A stretch of 64,000 nucleotides of DNA from Pseudanabaena sp. BC1403 (GTDB taxonomy: Bacteria; Cyanobacteriota; Cyanobacteriia; Pseudanabaenales; Pseudanabaenaceae): the NCBI RefSeq assembly GCF_002914585.1, contig NZ_PDDM01000013.1, positions 90,615-154,614 on the forward strand. Reading direction: 5' to 3'. How positions within the stretch are numbered: position 1 is the first letter of the stretch; each line of letters opens with the position of its first letter. Below, one piece after another: positions 55,386 through 63,953 of this stretch. The notes beneath the pieces were generated by a model. That model made no database searches. It saw nothing but the letters and a program-made list of their open reading frames with translations, and was not told where the DNA came from. The position numbers and the translations under genes are program-made.

Positions 55386-55952
55386 ATGCTATCTACTTCA
55401 CTTCGCCGCGTTTTGGTTGCTTCTGGTCTTGCTGTCGCTACATCTTTCACAGCATCTGCCGCTTTTGCTGCTCCTACAACAGCTAACTCGACTGCGGGCT
55501 TTACTGGAACTATCGATCCATCATGTGCTGTACAGACTGGCTTCGCAAATAATGCAACAAGTAAATTGGCTTACACAGCAAGTGCTTATACAGGTTCGGG
55601 TGCTGGCGGTGTTTTAAAGCTCTCCGCAAACCAAAGCGCTGTATTTAACTGCAACAGTGATACCGTAGGCGTATCAACCGATGTTGCATTGACTCAACCC
55701 ACTGCACCAGCAAACGCAACTTTGCTTGCAGGTACTCACACAACTACAATCTTAAATGCAAATCTAGCAACCGATACTGCAAATGCTAATGGTGCAGGTA
55801 CTGCTAAAGTTACTGGTACTGGTTGGGTTACAGATACTCAGGGTAACATCAGCATTAACGTTCTATCTGAATGGAATCCACAAGCTACTGGACAAGAATT
55901 GTTAGATGGTGTTTATACTGCTGTTGCTACTGTAACTGTGACTCCTAACTAA
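55386..55952 (+). CDS. Secreted pilin-like subunit, copy 1 (SCPU/Csu-like)
   Basis: 188 residues from ATG 55386, with AGAGAGG about 7-9 bases upstream; the frame is open to 55341 but the added residues do not form a signal peptide start. A signal peptide (LVASGLAVATSFTASAAFA) is cut before APTTANST. The mature 160-residue protein is Ala/Thr/Asn-rich, has two Cys (Cys47 in DPSCAVQ, Cys89 in NCNSD) that could form the disulfide of fimbrial subunits, and ends GVYTAVATVTVTPN, the beta strand end typical of SCPU/archaic fimbrial subunits. The chaperone and usher genes downstream support a role as the major pilin. The mature protein is identical in copy 2. Confidence 0.8.
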   Translation: MLSTSLRRVLVASGLAVATSFTASAAFAAPTTANSTAGFTGTIDPSCAVQTGFANNATSKLAYTASAYTGSGAGGVLKLSANQSAVFNCNSDTVGVSTDVALTQPTAPANATLLAGTHTTTILNANLATDTANANGAGTAKVTGTGWVTDTQGNISINVLSEWNPQATGQELLDGVYTAVATVTVTPN

Positions 55953-56056
55953 TCCAAGCAAAGATCAATATATGATTCCACTTTGCCAAATCTCAAACAA
56001 ATTTTAGTCGGCATTTCAAGCACTTGTACAAATCGGCACAATTAAAAAGTAGAATC

Positions 56057-56095
56057 AAACCCTGTACCACCTGCTTTGCGGGTGGTACAGGGTTT
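56057..56095 (+). terminator. Terminator between the pilin copies
   Basis: AAACCCTGTACCACCTGC pairs with its complement (one mismatch) around TTT and is followed by T-rich sequence. It lies only in the 128-base spacer between the duplicated blocks, so the copies are probably separate transcription units. Confidence 0.8.
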
Positions 56096-56173
56096 TGGTT
56101 TTTATATTTAATTATGCCTAGCTACTTGATATGGATTAGGGTTGCCATAGTAAGTAATTACACTTAAGGATTA

Positions 56174-56195
56174 ATATCAGGGAATACCCTGATAT
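56174..56195. promoter_or_regulatory. Palindrome ATATCAGGG-AATA-CCCTGATAT (site 3)
   Basis: Identical to site 2, 170 bases before the second pilin-like start (56365). Confidence 0.65.
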
Positions 56196-56364
56196 ACACA
56201 ACTAGATAAAAGCGATAGATTACATACATAGGAAACGGGGAAGAAAGATACGGCAAAGGAGACAAAGCTCCAACGCTATATCAATTCTTAAAAAGTATTC
56301 ATTCAAGAACTATTTATAGATGGATAAAACCATCTCATTGAAACTAAAAAGAGAGGAAAAACAC

Positions 56365-56931
56365 ATGCTATCTACTTCACTTCGCCGCGTTTTGGTTGCT
56401 TCTGGTCTTGCTGTCGCTACATCTTTCACAGCATCTGCCGCTTTTGCTGCTCCTACAACAGCTAACTCGACTGCGGGCTTTACTGGAACTATCGATCCAT
56501 CATGTGCTGTACAGACTGGCTTCGCAAATAATGCAACAAGTAAATTGGCTTACACAGCAAGTGCTTATACAGGTTCGGGTGCTGGCGGTGTTTTAAAGCT
56601 CTCCGCAAACCAAAGCGCTGTATTTAACTGCAACAGTGATACCGTAGGCGTATCAACCGATGTTGCATTGACTCAACCCACTGCACCAGCAAACGCAACT
56701 TTGCTTGCAGGTACTCACACAACTACAATCTTAAATGCAAATCTAGCAACCGATACTGCAAATGCTAATGGTGCAGGTACTGCTAAAGTTACTGGTACTG
56801 GTTGGGTTACAGATACTCAGGGTAACATCAGCATTAATGTTCTATCTGAATGGAATCCACAAGCTACTGGACAAGAATTGTTAGATGGTGTTTATACTGC
56901 TGTTGCTACTGTAACTGTGACTCCTAACTAA
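56365..56931 (+). CDS. Secreted pilin-like subunit, copy 2
   Basis: 188 residues, identical in sequence to the protein of copy 1, with the same AGAGAGG leader and signal peptide. Because one near-exact block was copied with its upstream palindrome, both genes should be expressed alike, doubling subunit dosage. It precedes a second small secreted subunit, the chaperone and the usher. A hairpin (57055-57088) follows before those genes. Confidence 0.8.
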   Translation: MLSTSLRRVLVASGLAVATSFTASAAFAAPTTANSTAGFTGTIDPSCAVQTGFANNATSKLAYTASAYTGSGAGGVLKLSANQSAVFNCNSDTVGVSTDVALTQPTAPANATLLAGTHTTTILNANLATDTANANGAGTAKVTGTGWVTDTQGNISINVLSEWNPQATGQELLDGVYTAVATVTVTPN

Positions 56932-57054
56932 TCCAAGCAAAGATCAATATGTGATTCCACTTTGCCAAATCTCAAACAAATTTTAGTCAGCATTTCAAGC
57001 ACTTGTACAAAAAATAGTTAAGAGATTTTGCCTTTAGCTAAAAGTAACAATTAA

Positions 57055-57088
57055 TAACCGATAACCTGTATAAACAAGTTATCGGTTA
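57055..57088 (+). terminator. Hairpin between pilin copy 2 and the assembly genes
   Basis: TAACCGATAAC pairs with GTTATCGGTTA around an 11-base loop. It could lower read-through so that pilin is made in excess over the chaperone and usher. Confidence 0.55.
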
Positions 57089-57211
57089 CAATTTTTAAAA
57101 TACTAAAGTTATTTACAAGATGTTAATATTTAAACCTCTTGTAATCATCGCTAAATATATTCCCTACTAAAAGAGATTAAAGCCGTTTCAGATTGCTATA
57201 GAAAAAGACAA

Positions 57212-57658
57212 ATGAGAAAACTAATTTTTGTAGCTTTTGTAGTAATACCTAGCCTTAATCCTTCTGAAGTATTTGCACAACTATCTTTGACCTGCCCTTC
57301 CACAGGTAGCCTAGCGCTAAGTGGTCAATATACTTTTATTACAGCAACTCCTGCACAATGTAGCCTAGTAGTTGATAATACTGTTAGCAGTATTGGCGTT
57401 ACTATTAGTCTATCGAATGCCATTTTAAATTCAATTAGTGGCTCAGCCAAGACAGATCCTTCTGGTACTACGACAACAGCACAATTAACCTATAGCAATG
57501 GTGGAAACAAGAGTGTAAATCAGAATGCCAGTATAACTGATACCTTCTCAGGATCGTCTACTACTCCTATGGCAATAAGTATGCAATCAACAAGACCCAA
57601 TAAATTCTTTGCAGGTACTTACGCTTACGGAGTCACTATAAATATAACTTCACCTTAA
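57212..57658 (+). CDS. Second small secreted fimbrial subunit-like protein
   Basis: 148 residues. A signal peptide (MRKLIFVAFVVIPSLNPSEVFA) is cut before QLSLTCPS. The mature part has two Cys (Cys28, Cys50), a Thr/Ser/Asn-rich beta-like body and the end GTYAYGVTINITSP, which parallels the pilin end GVYTAVATVTVTPN. It is probably a minor or tip subunit of the same chaperone-usher system. It lies 22 bases before the chaperone gene and its subunit-like pattern is clear although overall identity to the pilins is low. Confidence 0.7.
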   Translation: MRKLIFVAFVVIPSLNPSEVFAQLSLTCPSTGSLALSGQYTFITATPAQCSLVVDNTVSSIGVTISLSNAILNSISGSAKTDPSGTTTTAQLTYSNGGNKSVNQNASITDTFSGSSTTPMAISMQSTRPNKFFAGTYAYGVTINITSP

Positions 57659-57680
57659 AATTATCAAGACGTAATAACTA

Positions 57681-58493
57681 ATGTTGAAATTACCATCCAT
57701 CAAGCAAAGTATTTCCGTTATTACAAGTATTGGAATTTGGGGATTGTTACTCTCCCAAAAACCAGCCGACGCTCAAGTTAATATATCGCCTCTAGTCATA
57801 ACTACTAAAGCCAAGCAAGGAACTGCCACAGGTTTTATTACCCTAGTTAATACTGGTAATGCTGTCGCAACAATGAAGTTATACGCCAATCCCTTTACCT
57901 ATGGTTCTAAGGGTTTCCAAGTTTTAGACTCTAGTCCAAATGATTTATCACCCTATCTCATTTTTTCTCCAACCGAAGTAGTTTTAGAACCAAAACAAAC
58001 CCGTAGGGTTAGATTATTAGCCCGACTCTTGCCTAGCATGAACTTAGGGGAGTATCGATCTGTCATTTTTGCTGAGCCTGTCAAGCCACCAGATAATCTC
58101 AATAAGACAGGAGGTTTGAGCCTTAATACCCGCGTTGGAGTAGTAGTATATGTTCGTCAAGGTGAAATTCGTGAAAGCTTAATTCCCAAAGAAATTAACT
58201 ACGATACTAAAACTAAAGAGCTCTATTTGTCAGTTCACAATGAAGGGAACGTTACTGTCCGTACTCAAGGCAAATGGGAATTAAAGCAAGAGGGAAAACA
58301 AAGTTTAGATGGGCAAATTTCTACGATTACTATTATTTCTGAAGGAATGAGAAATATCCCCATCACCATTTCCAAAAATCATCAAAAAGAGACTATCCCA
58401 TCTGGGAAATATCAACTTACAGGAGAATTGTTTTGGGGAGATCCGCTTAATCCTACACAAGTACCGTTCAATTTTCCAGTTACTATTCCATAG
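57681..58493 (+). CDS. Periplasmic pilus assembly chaperone, PapD-like
   Basis: 270 residues. Signal peptide (SVITSIGIWGLLLSQKPADA) before QVNISPLVI. The N-terminal domain has the fimbrial-chaperone pattern FSPTEVVLEPKQTRRVRLLA and GEYRSVIFAEP, the G1-donor strand region that completes subunits. The second domain (about 165-270) is Ig-like with VRTQGKWELKQEG and a C-terminal strand (VPFNFPVTIP). It should bind subunits in the periplasm and hand them to the usher. It starts 22 bases after the minor subunit gene and 28 bases before the usher gene. Confidence 0.83.
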   Translation: MLKLPSIKQSISVITSIGIWGLLLSQKPADAQVNISPLVITTKAKQGTATGFITLVNTGNAVATMKLYANPFTYGSKGFQVLDSSPNDLSPYLIFSPTEVVLEPKQTRRVRLLARLLPSMNLGEYRSVIFAEPVKPPDNLNKTGGLSLNTRVGVVVYVRQGEIRESLIPKEINYDTKTKELYLSVHNEGNVTVRTQGKWELKQEGKQSLDGQISTITIISEGMRNIPITISKNHQKETIPSGKYQLTGELFWGDPLNPTQVPFNFPVTIP

Positions 58494-58521
58494 CAGCTGA
58501 GTTTATCAACACTCCATAAAC

Positions 58522-61338
58522 ATGAAGCTTGTATCCGAGACTCATACAAGGCTAGTTAATTTATGCCTAAATACAGCGAAAATTTGCACGATCAGTGTAT
58601 TTCTTAGCGTTTTCTGTATGGATGTACTAGTCAATGCTCAAGGGGTAAAGAAAGAAACCTCTAGTAATCAGCCTACGCATCCAAAAATTACGATTCCAGC
58701 AAATCAGCAAAATCTAACTTCTAAAACTCCTCCCGTTACTCCAACTAGCCCCACGCCAAGCCCCAAATCATCCCCAAAATTTTCCATTTTACCAATGGGC
58801 GTTAATCTTGGGACAAATAATGTCATTCCTTCCGTAACAGTCAAAGGCTTAGAAAATGGGAAAGAAGCTATTGATTTTAACAACTGGCTAATTCCATTTG
58901 CAGATGTAACCAAAGCCTTACAATTCAATGTGACTCCCAAAGATGACGGGCATCTGGAATTACGATCCGTAGGCTCAATCATTACAATTGATCCCAAAGT
59001 CCTCATTAATGATCCAGATATTGGTCAAGCCATTTCTATCGAGCAAATTAGAAATCTGTTAAAAACCCCCGTTGAATTTAGTCTAGCCGAATATGCGATC
59101 GTTTTTTCTCCATCTTGGTTAACTACCAGAATTAGCAATAGACCATATCAAGAACAAGAAGCTCCAGTTAACTTAGATGGGTTACAACAAGTTCTACCTC
59201 CTTTTTTCAGTCTTACGGGAATTTCTTTACGAACGAATTTAAATCAAATTCAAACTAAAAACCCTAATAATTTTAATAATAGTTTTAATAATATTTCTAA
59301 TAGTAATTTCAATGCCAACTCAGAATTTAAAACTATAGGTAGTATTGCTGGCGGGAGCTTATTCTCAAGGACTCAGCAACTTAATAACAATGGAATTACC
59401 AGTTGGCAGCTAAATGAACTGCAATATTTTCATCCTAGTCCTTATTCAGACTATTTAATAGGTACTCAGTCACCATTTTGGAGTAGATTTGATCGCAACC
59501 AAAGTGATTATTTTGGTGTGACATTAATTCAGCGTTTAGGTTACACAGCAGCAAATAATGCCAATTTTTCCTATGGTGGCGTAACACCTCAACAAAGGCT
59601 TAGTGCCAACGAATTAGTCCGCAACATTGCAGGTGAAGCTCCCCCTGGCACTTTAGTTCAATTAGTCACCCAAAATGGCGCTTTGATTGTTGCAGAAAAA
59701 CTCGTAGATAGTTCTGGGAAATACTATTTCAATAACGTGGTGACTGCTAATAACTCTTTAACGGGTAGTGGAAATATTAATTATAAGCTCCTACTTTATC
59801 CATCAGGAAACTTAAGTACTACGCCAGAAGAAGTTTCTTTAAATTACCGTAATTTACAAACTCAAGTTAGTGAAGGAAAATCAGCTTTTATTATTAGTGC
59901 AGGGGCAAATCGTATTTCAGGAAATGACAATTTCTTCGGTAATCCTGGTGACTTTAAAGGTGGATTAGCTTATTATTTGGGACTAACAGATGAAATCACC
60001 TTTGGCGCTGGATTAGTCTATGATTCCTATACTCAATCATATGGCGAAATACTATATCAACCTATGAATTCACCTCTAACTTTTAGAGTTGGAGCATTGG
60101 TTGGTTATAAAATTAATTTTAATGCTGATATTAGCTATATAACCAATAGTTTCAGCTTAAGACTTGGAGGTGACGAAAAATCTTTTGTTTCCAACGTATA
60201 CTGGACATTAAGTCCACAATTTGCTCTATTTTCCAATTGGTACTCTGGTGGAATAAACAATAGTTTAGAATCAGGGCTTAACTTAAATCTAAATCCGATA
60301 TTCTTAAGTTTAAGTTACAATACTGACAAGGGATTTAATGGATTTTTACGTGCTAATTTAGCTCCGTTTTTATTCAGTATTAATAAATACGGTCAACAAA
60401 TTTCTTCTGAATTGATCTATAACCTCGCTAATAAACGTTCCTTTACTTCTAGTGATACTGCCATTAGTATTAACTATGAGACTAGTGACAACAAATATTT
60501 AGGAAGTCTTAATTTAGTTTATCGGACTCCTTGGACGGATAGAGATGGCAAGAGTTTATTAGACTTATCAATTGGTTATGGTGTTAGCTCTCAAGGAAAT
60601 GGATTAATTGCATCTGCATCTACAGCTATTCTCCCGGGAGTAGGGTTAAGACTAGCCTATAGTCAAGTTGGCTTAAATAATAATAATTCTTCGATTAGTC
60701 TTAGTCTCTTCACTAGTATTTTATTGCAATCTGGCGTAGATTTGAGTAGTGACGAATCAAAATTAGATAAGTTACGCACTCAGGGAGGTATCTTCTTACA
60801 GCCATTTTTTGATAAAAACAACAATGGAATTCGAGATGGTGAAGAAGGTCTTTACACTGAAGAGATAGAAGCACTATTCCTAATTAATCATCAAACTTTT
60901 AATAGGTTTGGAATATCTCGCCCAAAAATTGTTAGTGAAGGAGCTTTATTTGAGCTGCCACCAAATACTTATCGATTAGACCTAGATCCAGCAGGCTTTC
61001 CTCTTGGGTGGAAATCCTTACAGTCAGTCTATGCAGTTACAGTTGCTCCTGGTGCTTACACAACTGTTTTAATCCCTTTTGTTCCATCCTATGTAGTTAC
61101 TGGAAGGGTGATAAATAAAGAAGGAAAGCCTATGATAGGAGTGAGTGTGGAATTTGTATCCCAGAGCAATCCCCAAAAACGAGTTACATCAATAACTAAC
61201 AATGCTGGAATTTACTATTTAGAAGATTTAAATATAGGTATTTATAGCTTATTTACTAATGGTAATCCTGTCCAACCCAAAACCTTAGAAATAAATTCAG
61301 ATTCCAAGACTTTTCTAGAACTAAATTTACAGCTATAA
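58522..61338 (+). CDS. Usher-like outer-membrane protein with C-terminal beta domains
   Basis: 938 residues. A signal peptide (ICTISVFLSVFCMDVLVNA) is followed by a Pro/Thr linker (about 47-88), an N-terminal region (SVTVKGLENGKEAIDFNNWL and LVINDP-like DPKVLINDPDIG), an Asn-rich stretch (NNFNNSFNN), and about 450 residues of alternating strands as in a beta barrel (GGLAYYLGLTDEITFGAGLV, SLNLVYRTPWTD). Near residue 763 lies a SdrD B-like segment (FFDKNNNGIRDGEEG) and near 857 a carboxypeptidase-regulatory-like domain (VVTGRVINKEGKPMIGVSV). It is read in the same direction after the chaperone, which supports an usher role. The sequence is divergent from proteobacterial ushers, so a novel usher type is an inference. 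Confidence 0.68.
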   Translation: MKLVSETHTRLVNLCLNTAKICTISVFLSVFCMDVLVNAQGVKKETSSNQPTHPKITIPANQQNLTSKTPPVTPTSPTPSPKSSPKFSILPMGVNLGTNNVIPSVTVKGLENGKEAIDFNNWLIPFADVTKALQFNVTPKDDGHLELRSVGSIITIDPKVLINDPDIGQAISIEQIRNLLKTPVEFSLAEYAIVFSPSWLTTRISNRPYQEQEAPVNLDGLQQVLPPFFSLTGISLRTNLNQIQTKNPNNFNNSFNNISNSNFNANSEFKTIGSIAGGSLFSRTQQLNNNGITSWQLNELQYFHPSPYSDYLIGTQSPFWSRFDRNQSDYFGVTLIQRLGYTAANNANFSYGGVTPQQRLSANELVRNIAGEAPPGTLVQLVTQNGALIVAEKLVDSSGKYYFNNVVTANNSLTGSGNINYKLLLYPSGNLSTTPEEVSLNYRNLQTQVSEGKSAFIISAGANRISGNDNFFGNPGDFKGGLAYYLGLTDEITFGAGLVYDSYTQSYGEILYQPMNSPLTFRVGALVGYKINFNADISYITNSFSLRLGGDEKSFVSNVYWTLSPQFALFSNWYSGGINNSLESGLNLNLNPIFLSLSYNTDKGFNGFLRANLAPFLFSINKYGQQISSELIYNLANKRSFTSSDTAISINYETSDNKYLGSLNLVYRTPWTDRDGKSLLDLSIGYGVSSQGNGLIASASTAILPGVGLRLAYSQVGLNNNNSSISLSLFTSILLQSGVDLSSDESKLDKLRTQGGIFLQPFFDKNNNGIRDGEEGLYTEEIEALFLINHQTFNRFGISRPKIVSEGALFELPPNTYRLDLDPAGFPLGWKSLQSVYAVTVAPGAYTTVLIPFVPSYVVTGRVINKEGKPMIGVSVEFVSQSNPQKRVTSITNNAGIYYLEDLNIGIYSLFTNGNPVQPKTLEINSDSKTFLELNLQL

Positions 61339-61403
61339 GTTTTCTGTTTGATTCTGGGTATTCCACTTTGATCCACCTATACAAGATCAAACTTATCTCT
61401 AAG

Positions 61404-62285
61404 CTAATCTTCATACAAATCAATCAGTCCTGTACGAAACGCATAGCGAATTAACCCTGCAAGATCATGGATATTGAGGCGATCCATTAACTGACCACGA
61501 TGGGTTTCAACCGTTTTGACACTAATATATAATGAGTTCGCAATTTCTTTAGTTGTCATTCCATTTGCTACAAGCTTTAAGATTTCACGTTGGCGTGGAG
61601 TTAACCGTTTATCATCAGAGCTAGGATTTTCTTGGCTGAGAGGTTGTTGAAGTTGCTGTAATAGTTGATCATTAGGTTGATCATTTAAATTAAGGCGATG
61701 ATTTAACCTTACTGATATATCTTCTAATACTTTTGCCACATCTAAACTGATAGATCGTTCATCAGCTATCTCTTTTATGGACTTTCCTTGATTGAATAAT
61801 TGTAAAATTCTATGCTGGCGTGGTGTCAGCCTTAGTTTTTCAGAAAGTCTCTTTTTATAGAAATTTTTCTCCTTCTTATCAACATGATGAATATTAGTAT
61901 GATGCTGAGCATATTGAGCATATCTGCTGAGTTGAAAGGCGATCGCAGCTACTAACTCACGAGCCTGAGGCGGTTTTGCCAGATAGTCATCTACTCCAAG
62001 TTTCATCCCCTTTCGCCACTCATCAATACTCAGGAAATCCGTTAAAAAAATAAAAGGAATATTGCCTATCTCTGGATCTAGGCGTAATTCTTGCAAGACT
62101 ATATAGCCGTTTAAATCAGGAATATCAACATCACAAATAATTAAGTTCGGATAAAATTTTTGAGCCACTTGCAATCCAGCTCTTCCATGGCTGGCTTCTG
62201 CAACTATAAATCCTTTATCCTTCAAAATATCAACGATTATGCCCCTAAGCTCATCTTCATCTTCAATAACTAAAATCCGTTGCAT
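61404..62285 (-). CDS. Response regulator with two LuxR-type HTH regions
   Basis: 293 residues. The receiver domain (1-120) has Asp52 (ICDVDIPDLNGY), the Thr82 and Lys104 (YLAKPP). A first HTH of LuxR type (about 153-196: LTPRQHRILQLFNQGKSIKEI) is degenerate in its recognition helix, followed by a linker and a canonical second HTH (228-272: LTPRQREILKLVANGMTTKEI, SVKTVETHRGQLMDRL). It should be a DNA-binding two-component regulator. It is convergent with the usher gene, 65 bases away, so a link to the pilus locus is possible but untested. No histidine kinase is adjacent. Confidence 0.88.
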   Translation of the reverse strand: MQRILVIEDEDELRGIIVDILKDKGFIVAEASHGRAGLQVAQKFYPNLIICDVDIPDLNGYIVLQELRLDPEIGNIPFIFLTDFLSIDEWRKGMKLGVDDYLAKPPQARELVAAIAFQLSRYAQYAQHHTNIHHVDKKEKNFYKKRLSEKLRLTPRQHRILQLFNQGKSIKEIADERSISLDVAKVLEDISVRLNHRLNLNDQPNDQLLQQLQQPLSQENPSSDDKRLTPRQREILKLVANGMTTKEIANSLYISVKTVETHRGQLMDRLNIHDLAGLIRYAFRTGLIDLYED

Positions 62286-62607
62286 AGATTGATTTTTAAT
62301 TTAGTAAATTATGGATAATTACTGAGAAACTCTATTTTGCGCAGTTTTCTAAATAGTTATCTGCTTTTCATTAAAGCGCACCAAAGTACAAAGGGCGAAA
62401 TATTAGTTGCTAATTACCTATAGAGCGACAAATTTACCAAATATTTTTAAATATGGAAAATATCTTCTAATATATTTCGTATTAAGACAGCTAAAGCGAC
62501 AAAAATATTTGAGTTCCTGTCAAACTAGTCACAATATTTGAATGAACTCTATTAAGCGATCACTATTTTGGTAATCTATTTTCCAGAATAATGATTTTGT
62601 AGAATCT
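62286..62607. other. AT-rich intergenic region
   Basis: 322 bases between the divergent response regulator and the binding protein. It holds no ORF of note; it should contain both promoters. I see no strong palindrome. Confidence 0.4.
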
Positions 62608-63822
62608 ATGAAAAAACTTTTTAGCTATGCGATCGCTACATTTATGTCCTGCTTGCTAGCGGTGGCTTGTACTCCAGCTAACAATAATACCATCACTCCC
62701 AACAGTCCCACAACAAGCGGCAATCAATCCTCAATCCCCATTGGCATAGCCGTTGCCCAAACTAGCAACGTTGCCCTACTAGGACAGGAACAGGTCACAG
62801 GGGTCAAAATTGCTGAGACTTATTTCAATAAATTAGGTGGAGTCAATGGCACACCGATTCGTTTAGTTCTCCAAGATACAGCAGGTGATGAACAAGGTGC
62901 AATTAACGCTTTTAATACGCTAATCTCTCAAGATAAAGTTGTTGGTATCGTTGGTCCCACACTCTCACAACAAGCATTTAGTGCTGATCCGATTGCAGAA
63001 CGTGCAGGCGTACCCGTGATCGCACCCTCAAATACTGCTAAAGGAATTCCTCAAATCGGTAAATATATTTCGCGTGTATCAGCTCCCGTTGCTGTAGTTG
63101 CTCCTAATGCGATCGATGCCGCTCTCAAAATCAATCCTCAAATCAAGAAAGTCGCCGTCTTCTTCGCTCAAAACGATGCTTTTAGTAAATCAGAAACAGG
63201 TACTTTCCAAGAGACCGTTAAGCAAAAAGGTTTAGAACTAGCAACCGTACAGACCTTCCAAACTACTGACACTGATTTTCAATCCCAAGTAACTAATGCG
63301 ATTAACATCAAACCCGATTTAATTATCATTTCAGGATTATCAGCCGATGGAGGAAATCTCGTCAAACAGTTGCGTGAACTTGGATATAAAGGTCTAATTA
63401 TCGGCGGAAATGGGTTAAACACGTCCAATATTCTGCCAGTATGTAAAGCGCTCTGTGATGGAATCATCATTGCTCAAGCCTATAGCCCTGAATTGAAGAA
63501 CGAAGTCAATACTGCATTCCGTCAACTCTACACTGAACAAAATAAAAAAGAACCACCACAGTTTAGTGCTCAAGCATTTACAGGAGTCCAAGTATTTATC
63601 GAAGCATTACGTATTATCGATAAAACTACTAAGCTAAGTACACTAGCACTACCACAACTCCGCACACAGCTAAATGAAACATTACTAGCAGGCAAATACG
63701 TTACTCCTCTCGGTGAAATATCCTTCACTCCTGAAGGTGAAATCGTCCAGAAACAATTCTTTGTCGCTCAAATCAAAATGGATGCTGACGGTAATAGCGG
63801 CAAGTTCGCATTTATTAAATAA
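62608..63822 (+). CDS. ABC transporter substrate-binding lipoprotein (LivK-like)
   Basis: 404 residues, a branched-chain amino-acid-type periplasmic binding protein. A lipobox (LLAVACTP, Cys21) anchors it. Two Rossmann-like lobes follow: IPIGIAVAQTSNVALLGQEQ, NTLISQDKVVGIVGPTLSQQ, APSNTAKGIPQIGKYISRV, KKVAVFFAQNDAFSKSE, and IKPDLIIISGLSADGGNLV. Substrates of the family include amino acids, urea and amides, so the ligand is not predictable. No permease or ATPase gene is visible before the window ends. A terminator follows. Confidence 0.88.
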   Translation: MKKLFSYAIATFMSCLLAVACTPANNNTITPNSPTTSGNQSSIPIGIAVAQTSNVALLGQEQVTGVKIAETYFNKLGGVNGTPIRLVLQDTAGDEQGAINAFNTLISQDKVVGIVGPTLSQQAFSADPIAERAGVPVIAPSNTAKGIPQIGKYISRVSAPVAVVAPNAIDAALKINPQIKKVAVFFAQNDAFSKSETGTFQETVKQKGLELATVQTFQTTDTDFQSQVTNAINIKPDLIIISGLSADGGNLVKQLRELGYKGLIIGGNGLNTSNILPVCKALCDGIIIAQAYSPELKNEVNTAFRQLYTEQNKKEPPQFSAQAFTGVQVFIEALRIIDKTTKLSTLALPQLRTQLNETLLAGKYVTPLGEISFTPEGEIVQKQFFVAQIKMDADGNSGKFAFIK

Positions 63823-63830
63823 CAAAAAGG

Positions 63831-63854
63831 CGATGAAAGTTAATTCTTTCATCG
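63831..63854 (+). terminator. Terminator-like hairpin after the binding protein
   Basis: CGATGAAAG pairs with CTTTCATCG around TTAATT, shortly after the stop codon. Confidence 0.65.
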
Positions 63855-63913
63855 TCCTGTAGCAAAACCTATATAAGAATTTAAGCTTATATACCTACAA
63901 GGCAGAAAGCAAA

Positions 63914-63953
63914 AAAGAGATAGATAACAATGTTAAATGTTAACTATCTCTTT
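63914..63953. repeat. Hairpin near the window end
   Basis: AAAGAGATAGATAAC pairs with GTTAACTATCTCTTT (one mismatch). It lies in non-coding DNA that continues past the window edge. Confidence 0.5.

Larger units (their letters stand above)
55182..56032. repeat. 851-bp duplicated block, copy 1
   Basis: Matches 56161-57011 at a constant offset of 979 bases, with about five base differences (55189, 55277-region, 55860, 55972-region and 56010-region). It carries the palindrome, leader and whole first pilin-like gene. Near-identity including non-coding bases indicates a recent duplication or gene conversion. Confidence 0.9.
56161..57011. repeat. 851-bp duplicated block, copy 2
   Basis: Second copy of 55182-56032. 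The only coding change seen is a synonymous AAC to AAT (Asn). Confidence 0.9.
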
